Source: Glycomyces niveus
GTDB taxonomy: Bacteria; Actinomycetota; Actinomycetes; Mycobacteriales; Micromonosporaceae
Assembly (NCBI RefSeq): GCF_017592475.1
Contig: NZ_JAGFNP010000005.1
Span: 248,001-312,000, forward strand
Reading direction: 5' to 3'
Length of the DNA stretch: 64,000 nucleotides
Within the stretch, counting starts at the first letter, position 1. Every line of letters begins with the position of its first letter. The notes below the pieces were generated by a model. It ran no database searches. It was not told the origin of the DNA and saw only the letters and a program-made list of their open reading frames with translations. The position numbers were made by a program, and so were the translations under genes. Of the stretch, positions 9,048 to 16,042 are shown in pieces.

Positions 9048-9853
9048 CCACCGCGATCGCCGACCGCTCCGCGCCGACCCCGGCCCAGGCCGCCTGGCGC
9101 GCCTTCAACCTCCAACTGGCTCTGTACAAGCACGTCTGGCACGGCACCGTCTTCACCTCAGGCCTCCTGCCGGTCCTCTACATGGTCTCGATCGGCATCG
9201 GCGTCGGCGCGTACATCGACTCGTCCGCCGTCGGCGGCCTCACCTACGCCGAGTTCATCGCCCCCGGCCTCGTCGCCTCCGTCGCGGTCATGATGCTCGG
9301 CAACGACATGGTCTTCCCCGTCCACGGCGGTTACGAGGACTGGGGCGGCCACTACCTCGCCCAGCGCGCCACCCCGCTCGGCCCGGTCGACATCCTCAAC
9401 GGCCACCTGCTCTACGCGGTCGTCTTCCGCCCCTTCACCAACTGCACGGTCGTCGCGATCGTGCTGGCCTTCTTCGGGGTCTACACCAACGGCTGGTGGG
9501 CCGCGTTCGCCGTGGTCGCCGCCGCGCTCGTCTCGGCCGCGCTCGCGCCCTGGCTCCACTTCTGGGCCTCGAGCATCAAGAACGACTCGAACCTCAACAT
9601 GATCTTCCGGTTCGCCGTCGTACCCATCTCGCTGTTCTCCGGGGTCTTCTTCCCCGCCGGCGAGATGCCCGGGTTCCTCCAGCCGCTCGTGTGGGCCTCG
9701 CCCCTGTGGCACGGCACGGAACTCGCGCGCGCCGCCACCGCGGACGTCGCGCCCGCGCTGCCGCCCCTCGCCCACATCGCCTACCTGGCCGCGCTGGCCG
9801 TCACCGGGTGGTACGCCGCCCGCTGGCGGATCCAGAAGCGCCTGAACTTCTAG
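9044..9853 (+). CDS. ABC-2 type permease, first of two
   Basis: A 269-residue membrane subunit with about six hydrophobic segments, typical of the ABC-2/DrrB family. The conserved late motif (SGVFFPAGEMPGFLQPLVWA SPLWHGTEL, written in two parts) is the ABC-2 signature region. GTG 9044 overlaps the ATPase stop by 4 bp. The stop at 9851-9853 overlaps the ribosome binding site (AGGAG) of the second permease. It probably forms a heterodimer with that protein. Confidence 0.93.
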   Translation: MTTAIADRSAPTPAQAAWRAFNLQLALYKHVWHGTVFTSGLLPVLYMVSIGIGVGAYIDSSAVGGLTYAEFIAPGLVASVAVMMLGNDMVFPVHGGYEDWGGHYLAQRATPLGPVDILNGHLLYAVVFRPFTNCTVVAIVLAFFGVYTNGWWAAFAVVAAALVSAALAPWLHFWASSIKNDSNLNMIFRFAVVPISLFSGVFFPAGEMPGFLQPLVWASPLWHGTELARAATADVAPALPPLAHIAYLAALAVTGWYAARWRIQKRLNF

Positions 9854-9864
9854 GAGCCCCAGCC

Positions 9865-10662
9865 ATGTCGGTCATCGCCTACGGCGCCGCCCGCGCCTCC
9901 TTGAAGGCCTCGGGCGCCCTGCTCAACCGCAACTGGGTCGCCATGCGGCGCGCCTGGATCCTCATCATCTCCGGCGCGGTCGAGTCCCTGCTCTTCCTGT
10001 TCGCCTTCGGGTTCGGCGTCGGCTCCCTCGTCGGGGACATCACCCTCCCCGACGGCACCACCGTCTCCTACACCGCCTACGTCGCCCCCGCGATCCTCGC
10101 GAACGCCGCCATGATGGGCGTCCTCGCCGAGACCTCCATCAACGTGTTCGCGAAGTTCAAGTGGATGAAGGTCTACGACGGCATCCTCGCGACCCCCTTG
10201 CGCCCCTGGGACGTCGCCCTCGGCGAAGTCTGGTGGGCGCTCATCCGCGGCGGCACCTACATCGGGGCGTTCGTGGTCGTCATGGGGCTCTTCGGCCTCC
10301 TCGACTCCTGGTGGGCCCTCCTGGCGGTGCCCGCGTGCGTGTTCATCGCGCTGGCCTTCGCCGGAATCGGGCTCACCCTCGCCACGATCTTCCGCGACTG
10401 GCCCGACTTCGACTGGATGAACGCGGTCGTGTTCGCCATGTTCCTGTTCGGCGGCACCTTCACGCCCGTCGAGGCCTACCCGGGCTTCGCGCAGCCGATC
10501 GTCTACATCATGCCGCTGTACCACGGCATCGAACTGGTGCGCGGCCTCAGCCTCGGCCAGCTCGGCCCCATGATGCTCGTCCACATCGCCTACCTCATGG
10601 CGCTGTGCGTGGCGGGCATGTGGATCGCGCAGAAGCGGTTGGCGAAGGCCTTGTACAAATAG
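9865..10662 (+). CDS. ABC-2 type permease, second of two
   Basis: A 265-residue polytopic protein related to the preceding gene product. It has the equivalent ABC-2 motif FGGTFTPVEAYPGFAQP followed by IMPLYHGIELVRG. ATG 9865 is preceded by AGGAG at 9852-9856. It is the last gene of the three-gene exporter operon and is followed by a 13-bp hairpin. Confidence 0.93.
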   Translation: MSVIAYGAARASLKASGALLNRNWVAMRRAWILIISGAVESLLFLFAFGFGVGSLVGDITLPDGTTVSYTAYVAPAILANAAMMGVLAETSINVFAKFKWMKVYDGILATPLRPWDVALGEVWWALIRGGTYIGAFVVVMGLFGLLDSWWALLAVPACVFIALAFAGIGLTLATIFRDWPDFDWMNAVVFAMFLFGGTFTPVEAYPGFAQPIVYIMPLYHGIELVRGLSLGQLGPMMLVHIAYLMALCVAGMWIAQKRLAKALYK

Positions 10663-10680
10663 AAGGCAGGTCAAGCAGCA

Positions 10681-10739
10681 GGCCGCGCTCCCCCTGAGCC
10701 CACGTTCGAATCGCGAACCCGCCGAAGGGGAGCGCGGCC
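10681..10739 (+). terminator. Large terminator-like hairpin after the ABC exporter operon
   Basis: Perfect 13-bp arms (10681-10693 and 10727-10739) enclose 33 nt, which contains a second 5-bp hairpin (10704-10708 with 10714-10718). It lies 18 bp after the last permease stop. It is probably the operon terminator. Confidence 0.6.
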
Positions 10740-10806
10740 GGCCTCGTTCCGCACCGGCTCCGGCTCCTGCCCGATCGGCCTCGACGAGAGCCGATACGCT
10801 GGGTGC

Positions 10807-11652
10807 GTGAGAACCCTGCTGCGACTGTTCGCCGTCGTCGCGCTGGCCTGCGCGCCCGCCTTCGTCCCTGCTCCGGCCCTGGCCGCCGGGGGGCCGCAGG
10901 TCCTGGTCGTCACGACCGGGAACGAGGAGCAGGAGGTGGCCGACTACGCGGTCGAGCGCCTGCACATGGAGGCGCGCCGCTGGAACTTCACGCTCATCGA
11001 GGGCACCCCCGAGGACCTCGAGCACCTGGGCGCGTACGACGTCGTCATGTTCCTCAACACCGGCGGCGACTTCCTCGACGAGGCGCAGCAGGAGTCGGTC
11101 GAGACGTTCGTGAAGCAGGGCGGCGGCCTCGTCGCCACCAACACCGCGATAGAGAGCGAGCCGGACTGGACCTGGTTCCACGAGTCCCTCAGCGCGACCG
11201 CGCTCCCGCGCGCCGAGGCGGCCACCGAGGAGTCCGTGAACTTCAATTCGGGCTCGCAGGTCACCGAGGGCCTCGACGAGGAGCTGAAGCTCACCGAGCG
11301 CTGGTACTTCTTCGACCCCGAACCGGCGCAACCGGGTTCGACGCTCCTCGCGCAGCTCGGCTCGGGTGACGCGGTCGCCTGGGTGAACGAGGAGCTGCCG
11401 GTCTTCTACGCCTCGCCGGGCGGCGAGGGCAAGACCTGGGGCGACCGGGACTTCCTGCAGCTCATCCGCCAGGCGATCTGGTGGGGTGCGGGGGAGGACG
11501 CCGCGATGGTGCAGAACTCGGACGACGCCGCCCCGGCCTGGCCGTACACGCTGACCTTCGTCCTGTTCGTGGTCGCCGTCGCCGGCGGCGGCTCGATCGC
11601 CGTGTGGCGCTTGGACAAGGCCGAGAGCGAAAGGGAAGCCGCAGCGGCTTAG
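10807..11652 (+). CDS. Exported, membrane-anchored ThuA-like protein
   Basis: A 281-residue protein starting with GTG 10807. A signal peptide (about 1-26, ending ALA-AGG) is followed by a ThuA-like glutamine-amidotransferase fold: LVVTTGNEEQ, a YDVVMFLNTGGD strand-turn, and a QGGGLVATNTAIES segment matching the family GGGlvglH-like turn. The C-terminus has a transmembrane helix (about 240-262) and a short charged tail, so the domain faces outside. ThuA proteins occur in sugar (trehalose) metabolism and in cell-surface proteins fused to glycosidase modules; the catalytic role is not established. The gene stands alone after the ABC terminator. Confidence 0.8.
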   Translation: MRTLLRLFAVVALACAPAFVPAPALAAGGPQVLVVTTGNEEQEVADYAVERLHMEARRWNFTLIEGTPEDLEHLGAYDVVMFLNTGGDFLDEAQQESVETFVKQGGGLVATNTAIESEPDWTWFHESLSATALPRAEAATEESVNFNSGSQVTEGLDEELKLTERWYFFDPEPAQPGSTLLAQLGSGDAVAWVNEELPVFYASPGGEGKTWGDRDFLQLIRQAIWWGAGEDAAMVQNSDDAAPAWPYTLTFVLFVVAVAGGGSIAVWRLDKAESEREAAAA

Positions 11653-11700
11653 CAAGGGATCGGGCGGGCCGTCTCGAACTTCGGCCCACCCGATTGCAAA

Positions 11701-11831
11701 GCGATCCGCGCGGTGCACCTCCTGCGCCTCAGACGGCGCCGGACCGGTCCCGAAGGGAAGTTCCCACGACCCACGCTCCGGACGGTCATGTCGTCTGGAG
11801 GCCGGGGCCGGTCCGGCACCGCGCGGATCGC
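11701..11831 (+). ncRNA. Candidate structured RNA with exposed anti-Shine-Dalgarno sequence
   Basis: A 131-nt element lies between convergent genes. P1 is a perfect 16-bp stem (11701-11716 with 11816-11831). P2 is 14 bp (11738-11751 with 11804-11817) including one G-U pair, and shares two bases with P1. Inside P2 are P3 (11755-11758 with 11762-11765) and P4 (11776-11784 with 11792-11800, one G-U pair, 7-nt loop). Both wobbles pair only in plus-strand RNA. The 21-nt bulge after P1 starts with ACCTCCT (11717-11723), identical to the anti-Shine-Dalgarno end of 16S rRNA. It may be a 3' UTR/terminator structure, an independent sRNA or a small palindromic element. The fold was done by eye. Confidence 0.5.
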
Positions 11832-11834
11832 AGT

Positions 11835-12452
11835 CTAAAGCCGCCCCGCAACCACCGTGGATACGGGGGCCACGCCGTTCGCGAACGGCAGGTCCTCGTC
11901 CTCGGGCTCCTCGACGGGAGGACCCGACCGCTGCTTGATGGAGACCTCCTCGAGCGGGATCGCCAGGAGCGCGGACATCGCGTTCTCCTTGGGGTTCGCC
12001 TCCCGCGAGCGGTCCGCGCGACCCTCGGCCATGCGGTTGATGAGCGCCTTGAAGACCTCCCAGCGCTCGTCCTCGTCGGTGACCAGCCGCGCGTTCGCGT
12101 GCACGACCACCGAGCGGTAGTTCATCGAGTGGTGGAACCAGCTCTTGGAGAAGACGAGCCCGTCGACGATCGTGGCGGTGGCGCTCACGGCGAACTCATC
12201 GCGCCCGCCCAGGCCCATGCTCGACCCGGTCGAGCCGTGCACGAACAGCGTGTCCCCCACGCGCACATGGAAGGTCGGCAGCACCCGCGGCGCCCCGTCC
12301 GGTCCGACGAAGGCGAGGTCGACGAACAGCGCCTCGTCGAGCACCTGGTAGGCGGCCTCGCGCTCATAGGTGACCCGTTCGCGGGAGCGCTTGGGGGTGG
12401 TGCGCTCGGTCTGCGTGAACTGGCTGCTGTGGGGGCATTCGAGGGCGGACAT
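11835..12452 (-). CDS. Pyridoxamine 5'-phosphate oxidase family (FMN-binding split-barrel) protein
   Basis: A 205-residue protein of the flavin-binding split-barrel superfamily, closest in pattern to the NimA/Rv-type nitroreductase-like PNPOx proteins: LDEALFVDLAFVGPDGAPRV, then GDTLFVHGSTGSS and the MNYRSVVVHANARLV strand. ATG 12452 is preferred over an upstream in-frame ATG (12491) because GGAG sits 9 nt upstream and the extension would cover the MocR promoter. It is divergent from a MocR regulator, a common pairing for vitamin B6-linked or flavin enzymes, so it is probably the regulator's target. The substrate is not known. Confidence 0.85.
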   Translation of the reverse strand: MSALECPHSSQFTQTERTTPKRSRERVTYEREAAYQVLDEALFVDLAFVGPDGAPRVLPTFHVRVGDTLFVHGSTGSSMGLGGRDEFAVSATATIVDGLVFSKSWFHHSMNYRSVVVHANARLVTDEDERWEVFKALINRMAEGRADRSREANPKENAMSALLAIPLEEVSIKQRSGPPVEEPEDEDLPFANGVAPVSTVVAGRL

Positions 12453-12482
12453 CGGGGGTGGCTCCAATCGCCGATTTTTGTA

Positions 12483-12495
12483 CTGATACAATCAG
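12483..12495. promoter_or_regulatory. Candidate MocR operator overlapping a -10 element
   Basis: CTGATACAATCAG is a dyad with 4-bp arms. It contains a -10-like TACAAT at 12487-12492, only 9 bp before the MocR ATG at 12502. A second related sequence (GTACAGTATCAG) lies inside the first codons of the regulator gene. Autoregulation of both divergent genes is likely, and the regulator mRNA would be nearly leaderless. Confidence 0.45.
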
Positions 12496-12501
12496 TTGGT
12501 T

Positions 12502-13812
12502 ATGTCGGTACAGTATCAGATCACCGGGTCGGCGGCAACCGAGATCGCCGCCAGCATCGAGTCCGGCGTGCGCTCCGGCGACCTCGCGCCCGGCCGCACC
12601 CTGCCCCCCGTCCGCAAGCTCGCCGCCGACCTCGGCGTCGCGCCCGGCACCGTCGCCTCCGCCTACCGGCGCCTGCGCGAACGCGGCGTCGTCGAGACCG
12701 GCGGCCGCGCGGGCACCTTCGTCCGCCAGCGCTCCGCGTTCACCCCCACCGGCACCCTCAAGGTCCCCTCCGGCGTGCTCGACCTCGTCTCCGGCGAACC
12801 CGACCCCGCCCTGCTGCCCGACCTCGCGTCGCTCCTGCCGCGCGTCGAGGTCTCGCCCGGGAACTACCGCGACGGCGGGCCCTGCCCCGACCTGCTCGAC
12901 CTCGCCCGCGACCGCTTCGCCGCCGACGGCGTGCGCGGCGACCTCACCGTCACCTCCGGCGCGCTGGACGCATTCGAGCGGGGCCTCGCCGCCCGGCTCG
13001 AACCCGGCGACACCGTCGCCGTCGAGGAGCCCACCTGGTCCAACGGGCGCGACCTGCTGCTCTCGGCCGGGTACCAGGTCGCCCCGGTCGCGATCGACGG
13101 CGACGGCCCGCTGCCCGACGAGCTCGACGCGGCCCTCGCCGCGGGCGCGAAGGCGTTCATCCTCACCTCTCGCGGCCAGAACCCCACGGGCGCAGCGGTG
13201 TCCGCCGAGCGCGCCGCCGCGCTCCGCGAGGTCCTCGCCCGCCGCCCGGGCGTCTTCGTCATCGAGGACGACCACTGGGCCGAGCTCTCGCAGGTCCCGC
13301 TGCACTTCGTGGCCGATGCCGCCGAGCGCTGGATGTTCGTGCGCTCGGTGTCGAAGCCCTACGGCCCCAACCTGCGCTGCGCGCTCGTCGCCGCCGACCC
13401 TGAGACGAAGGCCCGCATCCAGGGGCGCATGCAGATCGGCCACGGCTGGGTCTCGCGCATCCTGCAGCACTTCGTGATCGCCGCGTGGACCGACGAGGCC
13501 GTCGAGGCCCAGGTCGCCCACGCGGGCCGCGTGTACGCCGAACGCCAAGGCGCCCTTCGCGAAGCGCTCGCCGCGCACGGCATCGACGTGTGGGGCCGCT
13601 CCGGGCTCAACGTGTGGGTCCCGGTCGCCGACGAGACCGCCGCCGTCGTGGCCCTGCGCGACGCCGGCTACGCCGTCGCCCCCGGCCGCGCGTACTCCTT
13701 CCACGGCCACCAGGGCATCCGCGTCAGCACCTCGCGCCTGGACCCGAAACTCGCCGCGGCGGTGGCCGACGCCGTGGCCCAGGCCTCCGGACCGGCGGCG
13801 CCGCCGATCTGA
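12502..13812 (+). CDS. MocR-type transcriptional regulator (GntR HTH fused to aminotransferase fold)
   Basis: A 436-residue fusion. Residues 1-75 form a GntR winged helix (SGDLAPGRTLPPVRKLAADL, then GVAPGTVASAYRRLRERGVV). Residues 90-436 form a class I aminotransferase-like domain, with the PLP-binding lysine in SVSKPYGPN near residue 285 and a conserved LTSRGQNPTGAA segment. Such proteins sense PLP or amino-acid adducts and rarely act as enzymes. ATG 12502 is used; a TTG two codons upstream is possible. It is divergent from the PNPOx-family gene and followed by a 19-bp terminator stem, so it is monocistronic. Confidence 0.93.
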   Translation: MSVQYQITGSAATEIAASIESGVRSGDLAPGRTLPPVRKLAADLGVAPGTVASAYRRLRERGVVETGGRAGTFVRQRSAFTPTGTLKVPSGVLDLVSGEPDPALLPDLASLLPRVEVSPGNYRDGGPCPDLLDLARDRFAADGVRGDLTVTSGALDAFERGLAARLEPGDTVAVEEPTWSNGRDLLLSAGYQVAPVAIDGDGPLPDELDAALAAGAKAFILTSRGQNPTGAAVSAERAAALREVLARRPGVFVIEDDHWAELSQVPLHFVADAAERWMFVRSVSKPYGPNLRCALVAADPETKARIQGRMQIGHGWVSRILQHFVIAAWTDEAVEAQVAHAGRVYAERQGALREALAAHGIDVWGRSGLNVWVPVADETAAVVALRDAGYAVAPGRAYSFHGHQGIRVSTSRLDPKLAAAVADAVAQASGPAAPPI

Positions 13813-13857
13813 CCGGCCTGGAGCGGCCCGGGTCCCCACCGGGCCGCTCCAGGCCGG
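13813..13857 (+). terminator. Strong terminator hairpin after the MocR gene
   Basis: A perfect 19-bp inverted repeat (13813-13831 with 13839-13857) and 7-nt loop begin directly after the stop codon. It is the longest perfect stem among the terminators in this window. Confidence 0.85.
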
Positions 13858-13882
13858 ACCCACCTGCAGAAAGGAAACCCCC

Positions 13883-15175
13883 GTGACCGCTCATCAACCG
13901 CCCGTGACCCCCGCCGAGGCGCGCGACACCGCGCCGCTGCAAAAGCGCGTCCTGCGCACGCTCTTCATGACCCAGATCCTCGGCGGCCTCGCCGTCGGCA
14001 TCGGCATCGCCGTGGGCGCCCTCCTCGTGGAGGAGATGACCGGCTCCGCGACCTTCACCGGCCTCGCCCAGAGCCTCTTCGTGGGCGGCTCGGCGCTCGT
14101 CGTCGTCCCGGCCGTGCGCATCACCGAGCGGTTCGGCCGCCGCGGCGGGCTCGCCTTCGGCTACGGCTGCGCGGTCGCCGGCACCCTCATCGTCGCCACC
14201 GCGATCCACCTCGGGAACGCCGTGCTCGCGGTCGTCGGCTACTTCCTGCTCGGCTCGGCCTCCTTCGCCGGGCTCCAGTCCCGTTACGCCGCAGCGGACC
14301 TCGCGCCCGCGGCCCGCCGCGGCTCGCACCTCGCGCTCATCGTGTGGGCCACCACGATCGGCTCCGTCGCCGGCCCGTCCCTCGCCGGGATCGCCGAGCG
14401 GATCTGGACCGGCTGGTTCGGCGGCCCCGCCTACGTCGGCTCGATGGCCGCCATGGGCGTGCTCTGCCTCATCACGGCCACGGTCATCCTCGTCTTCCTG
14501 CGCCCCGACCCGCTCCTGACCGCCCGCGAGATCAGCGGTGAGACCGACGCGCCCAAGCGCTCCATCGCGGACGGCTACCGCACCGCGAAGGCCAACCCGG
14601 CCGTGCGGACCGGCGTCATCGCCGCCGCCTTGGGCCACTTCGTGATGGTCGGCGTCATGGCCATGACCGCCGTCCACATCAAGCACGGCATGGCCGACCC
14701 CGCGGAGGCGCTCAGCGTCGTCGGCGTCATCCTCGGCCTGCACATCGGCGGCATGTACGCGCTCGCGCCCGTCATCGGCCGCCTCGTCGACAAGTACGGC
14801 GCTCGCCCGACCCTCATCGCGGGCACGGCGGTCCTCGTCGCCGCGTGCGCGGTCTCCGGCTCCTCGCCCGCGAGCGACCACGTGCGGCTCTCGGTCGGCC
14901 TGGTCCTGCTCGGCCTCGGCTGGTCGGCCATGACCGTCGGCTCGGCCGCGCTCGTCACGAGCGCGATCACCCCGGCCGAACGACCGTCCACACAGGGCTT
15001 CTCGGACCTCGTGATGGGCCTGGCCGCCATGGCCGCCGGACTCGCCTCGGGCCCGATCGTCGAATACGCCAGCTACGGCATGCTCTGCGTCTTCTGCGCC
15101 GTCGTCGCCCTGCTCGTGTTCCCGTTCCTCATGGGCCGGCTCACCGGCCCGAAGCCGGTCGAAGAAGCCGCCTAG
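13883..15175 (+). CDS. Major facilitator superfamily transporter
   Basis: A 430-residue polytopic protein with about twelve hydrophobic segments. The loop between helices 2 and 3 carries RITERFGRRGG, the MFS signature region, and a second copy RLVDKYGARPT follows in the second half. GTG 13883 is preceded by AAAGGA at a good distance. Substrate is unknown. It lies downstream of the MocR terminator and shares its stop tetranucleotide CTAG (15172-15175) with the convergent SDR gene. Confidence 0.9.
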   Translation: MTAHQPPVTPAEARDTAPLQKRVLRTLFMTQILGGLAVGIGIAVGALLVEEMTGSATFTGLAQSLFVGGSALVVVPAVRITERFGRRGGLAFGYGCAVAGTLIVATAIHLGNAVLAVVGYFLLGSASFAGLQSRYAAADLAPAARRGSHLALIVWATTIGSVAGPSLAGIAERIWTGWFGGPAYVGSMAAMGVLCLITATVILVFLRPDPLLTAREISGETDAPKRSIADGYRTAKANPAVRTGVIAAALGHFVMVGVMAMTAVHIKHGMADPAEALSVVGVILGLHIGGMYALAPVIGRLVDKYGARPTLIAGTAVLVAACAVSGSSPASDHVRLSVGLVLLGLGWSAMTVGSAALVTSAITPAERPSTQGFSDLVMGLAAMAAGLASGPIVEYASYGMLCVFCAVVALLVFPFLMGRLTGPKPVEEAA

Positions 15176-15948
15176 TAGCCGTACGCGCTGGGCGCGTTCT
15201 GGCCGCCGTCGACCGGGATCACCGCGCCGTTGATCGCCTTCGCCTTGTCCGACAAGAGGAAGGCGATCACCTCGGCCACGTCGCTTGGGTCGAGCAGCTC
15301 CCGGTTCGGGAACTCCTCGAGGAACGCCTCGTAGCGGCCGGGGTCGGCCACGCGCAGACGGTCCCAGTTGCGGTCGGGGATGAGCATCGAGCCGGGCGCG
15401 ACGGCGTTCACGCGGACGCCGCTGGGGCCGAGCTCGCGGCCCAGCACCGTGGCGGCGTGGTTGAGCGCGGCCTTCGTCGAGCCGTACGCGAGCCCCGGAG
15501 AGGGCTTGGTGCCGGAGATCGAGGAGACCAGGACCGCCGCGCCGCCGGTGCGCCGCAGCTGCGACAGGGCCGCCCGGAGGGCGGTCATCGCGCTGGTCAC
15601 GTTGACGCTCAAGGAGTACGCCCAGTCGTCGGGCTCGGTGTCGACGATGCTGCGGCCGCGCGAGCCGCCGACATTGGCGACCAGGCCCTTGAGGTCGCCG
15701 AGGCGGCGCTGGGCCTCGTGCACGAACTCGACCATCAGCTCGGTGTCGTTGACGTCGAGCGCGCGGGTGGCGACCGGGATGTCGTGGTCGGCGCGGAGCT
15801 TCTCGGCGAACTCGTTCAGCGGGGCGGCGTTCCGCGCGCAGAGCGCCAGCGGGACGCCTTCGGAGGCGAGCACCGAGGCCGTGGCCATGCCGAGGCCGTG
15901 GCTGGCGCCGGTGATGAGAACAGGGCTGTTCAGTTGCATGCTGACCAT
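15172..15948 (-). CDS. Short-chain dehydrogenase/reductase
   Basis: A 258-residue classical SDR. It has the nucleotide-binding ITGASHGLG turn near the N-terminus, NVGGSRG in the NAG position, catalytic serine in VLVSSISG and the YGSTK catalytic Tyr-Lys pair. The C-terminal AINGAVIPVDGGQ is the usual SDR ending. ATG 15948 is preferred over the next ATG (15939) because AGGG is placed 9 nt upstream of it. The substrate cannot be predicted. It follows the des operon on the same strand after a hairpin and converges on the MFS gene. Confidence 0.9.
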   Translation of the reverse strand: MVSMQLNSPVLITGASHGLGMATASVLASEGVPLALCARNAAPLNEFAEKLRADHDIPVATRALDVNDTELMVEFVHEAQRRLGDLKGLVANVGGSRGRSIVDTEPDDWAYSLSVNVTSAMTALRAALSQLRRTGGAAVLVSSISGTKPSPGLAYGSTKAALNHAATVLGRELGPSGVRVNAVAPGSMLIPDRNWDRLRVADPGRYEAFLEEFPNRELLDPSDVAEVIAFLLSDKAKAINGAVIPVDGGQNAPSAYGY

Positions 15949-15974
15949 AATGGCTTGCCCTGTCTCGCCCCCGC

Positions 15975-15992
15975 ACCCGCCGATCGGCGGGT
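15975..15992 (-). terminator. Possible des operon terminator
   Basis: An ACCCGCC-GATC-GGCGGGT palindrome lies 50 bp after the desD stop and before the SDR start. The stem is short (7 bp with a 4-nt loop) and has no U-run in the des direction. Confidence 0.4.
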
Positions 15993-16042
15993 TTCGCCCG
16001 AATCGAGACGGGGTGCTTCCCATCCGGCCGTACGCGGTCCGC

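Noticed and set aside
10681..10739. T-loop-like GTTCGAATC as a tRNA remnant
   Set aside because: No acceptor, D or anticodon arm can be formed. The sequence lies inside the loop of a 13-bp terminator stem and is explained by an inner hairpin.
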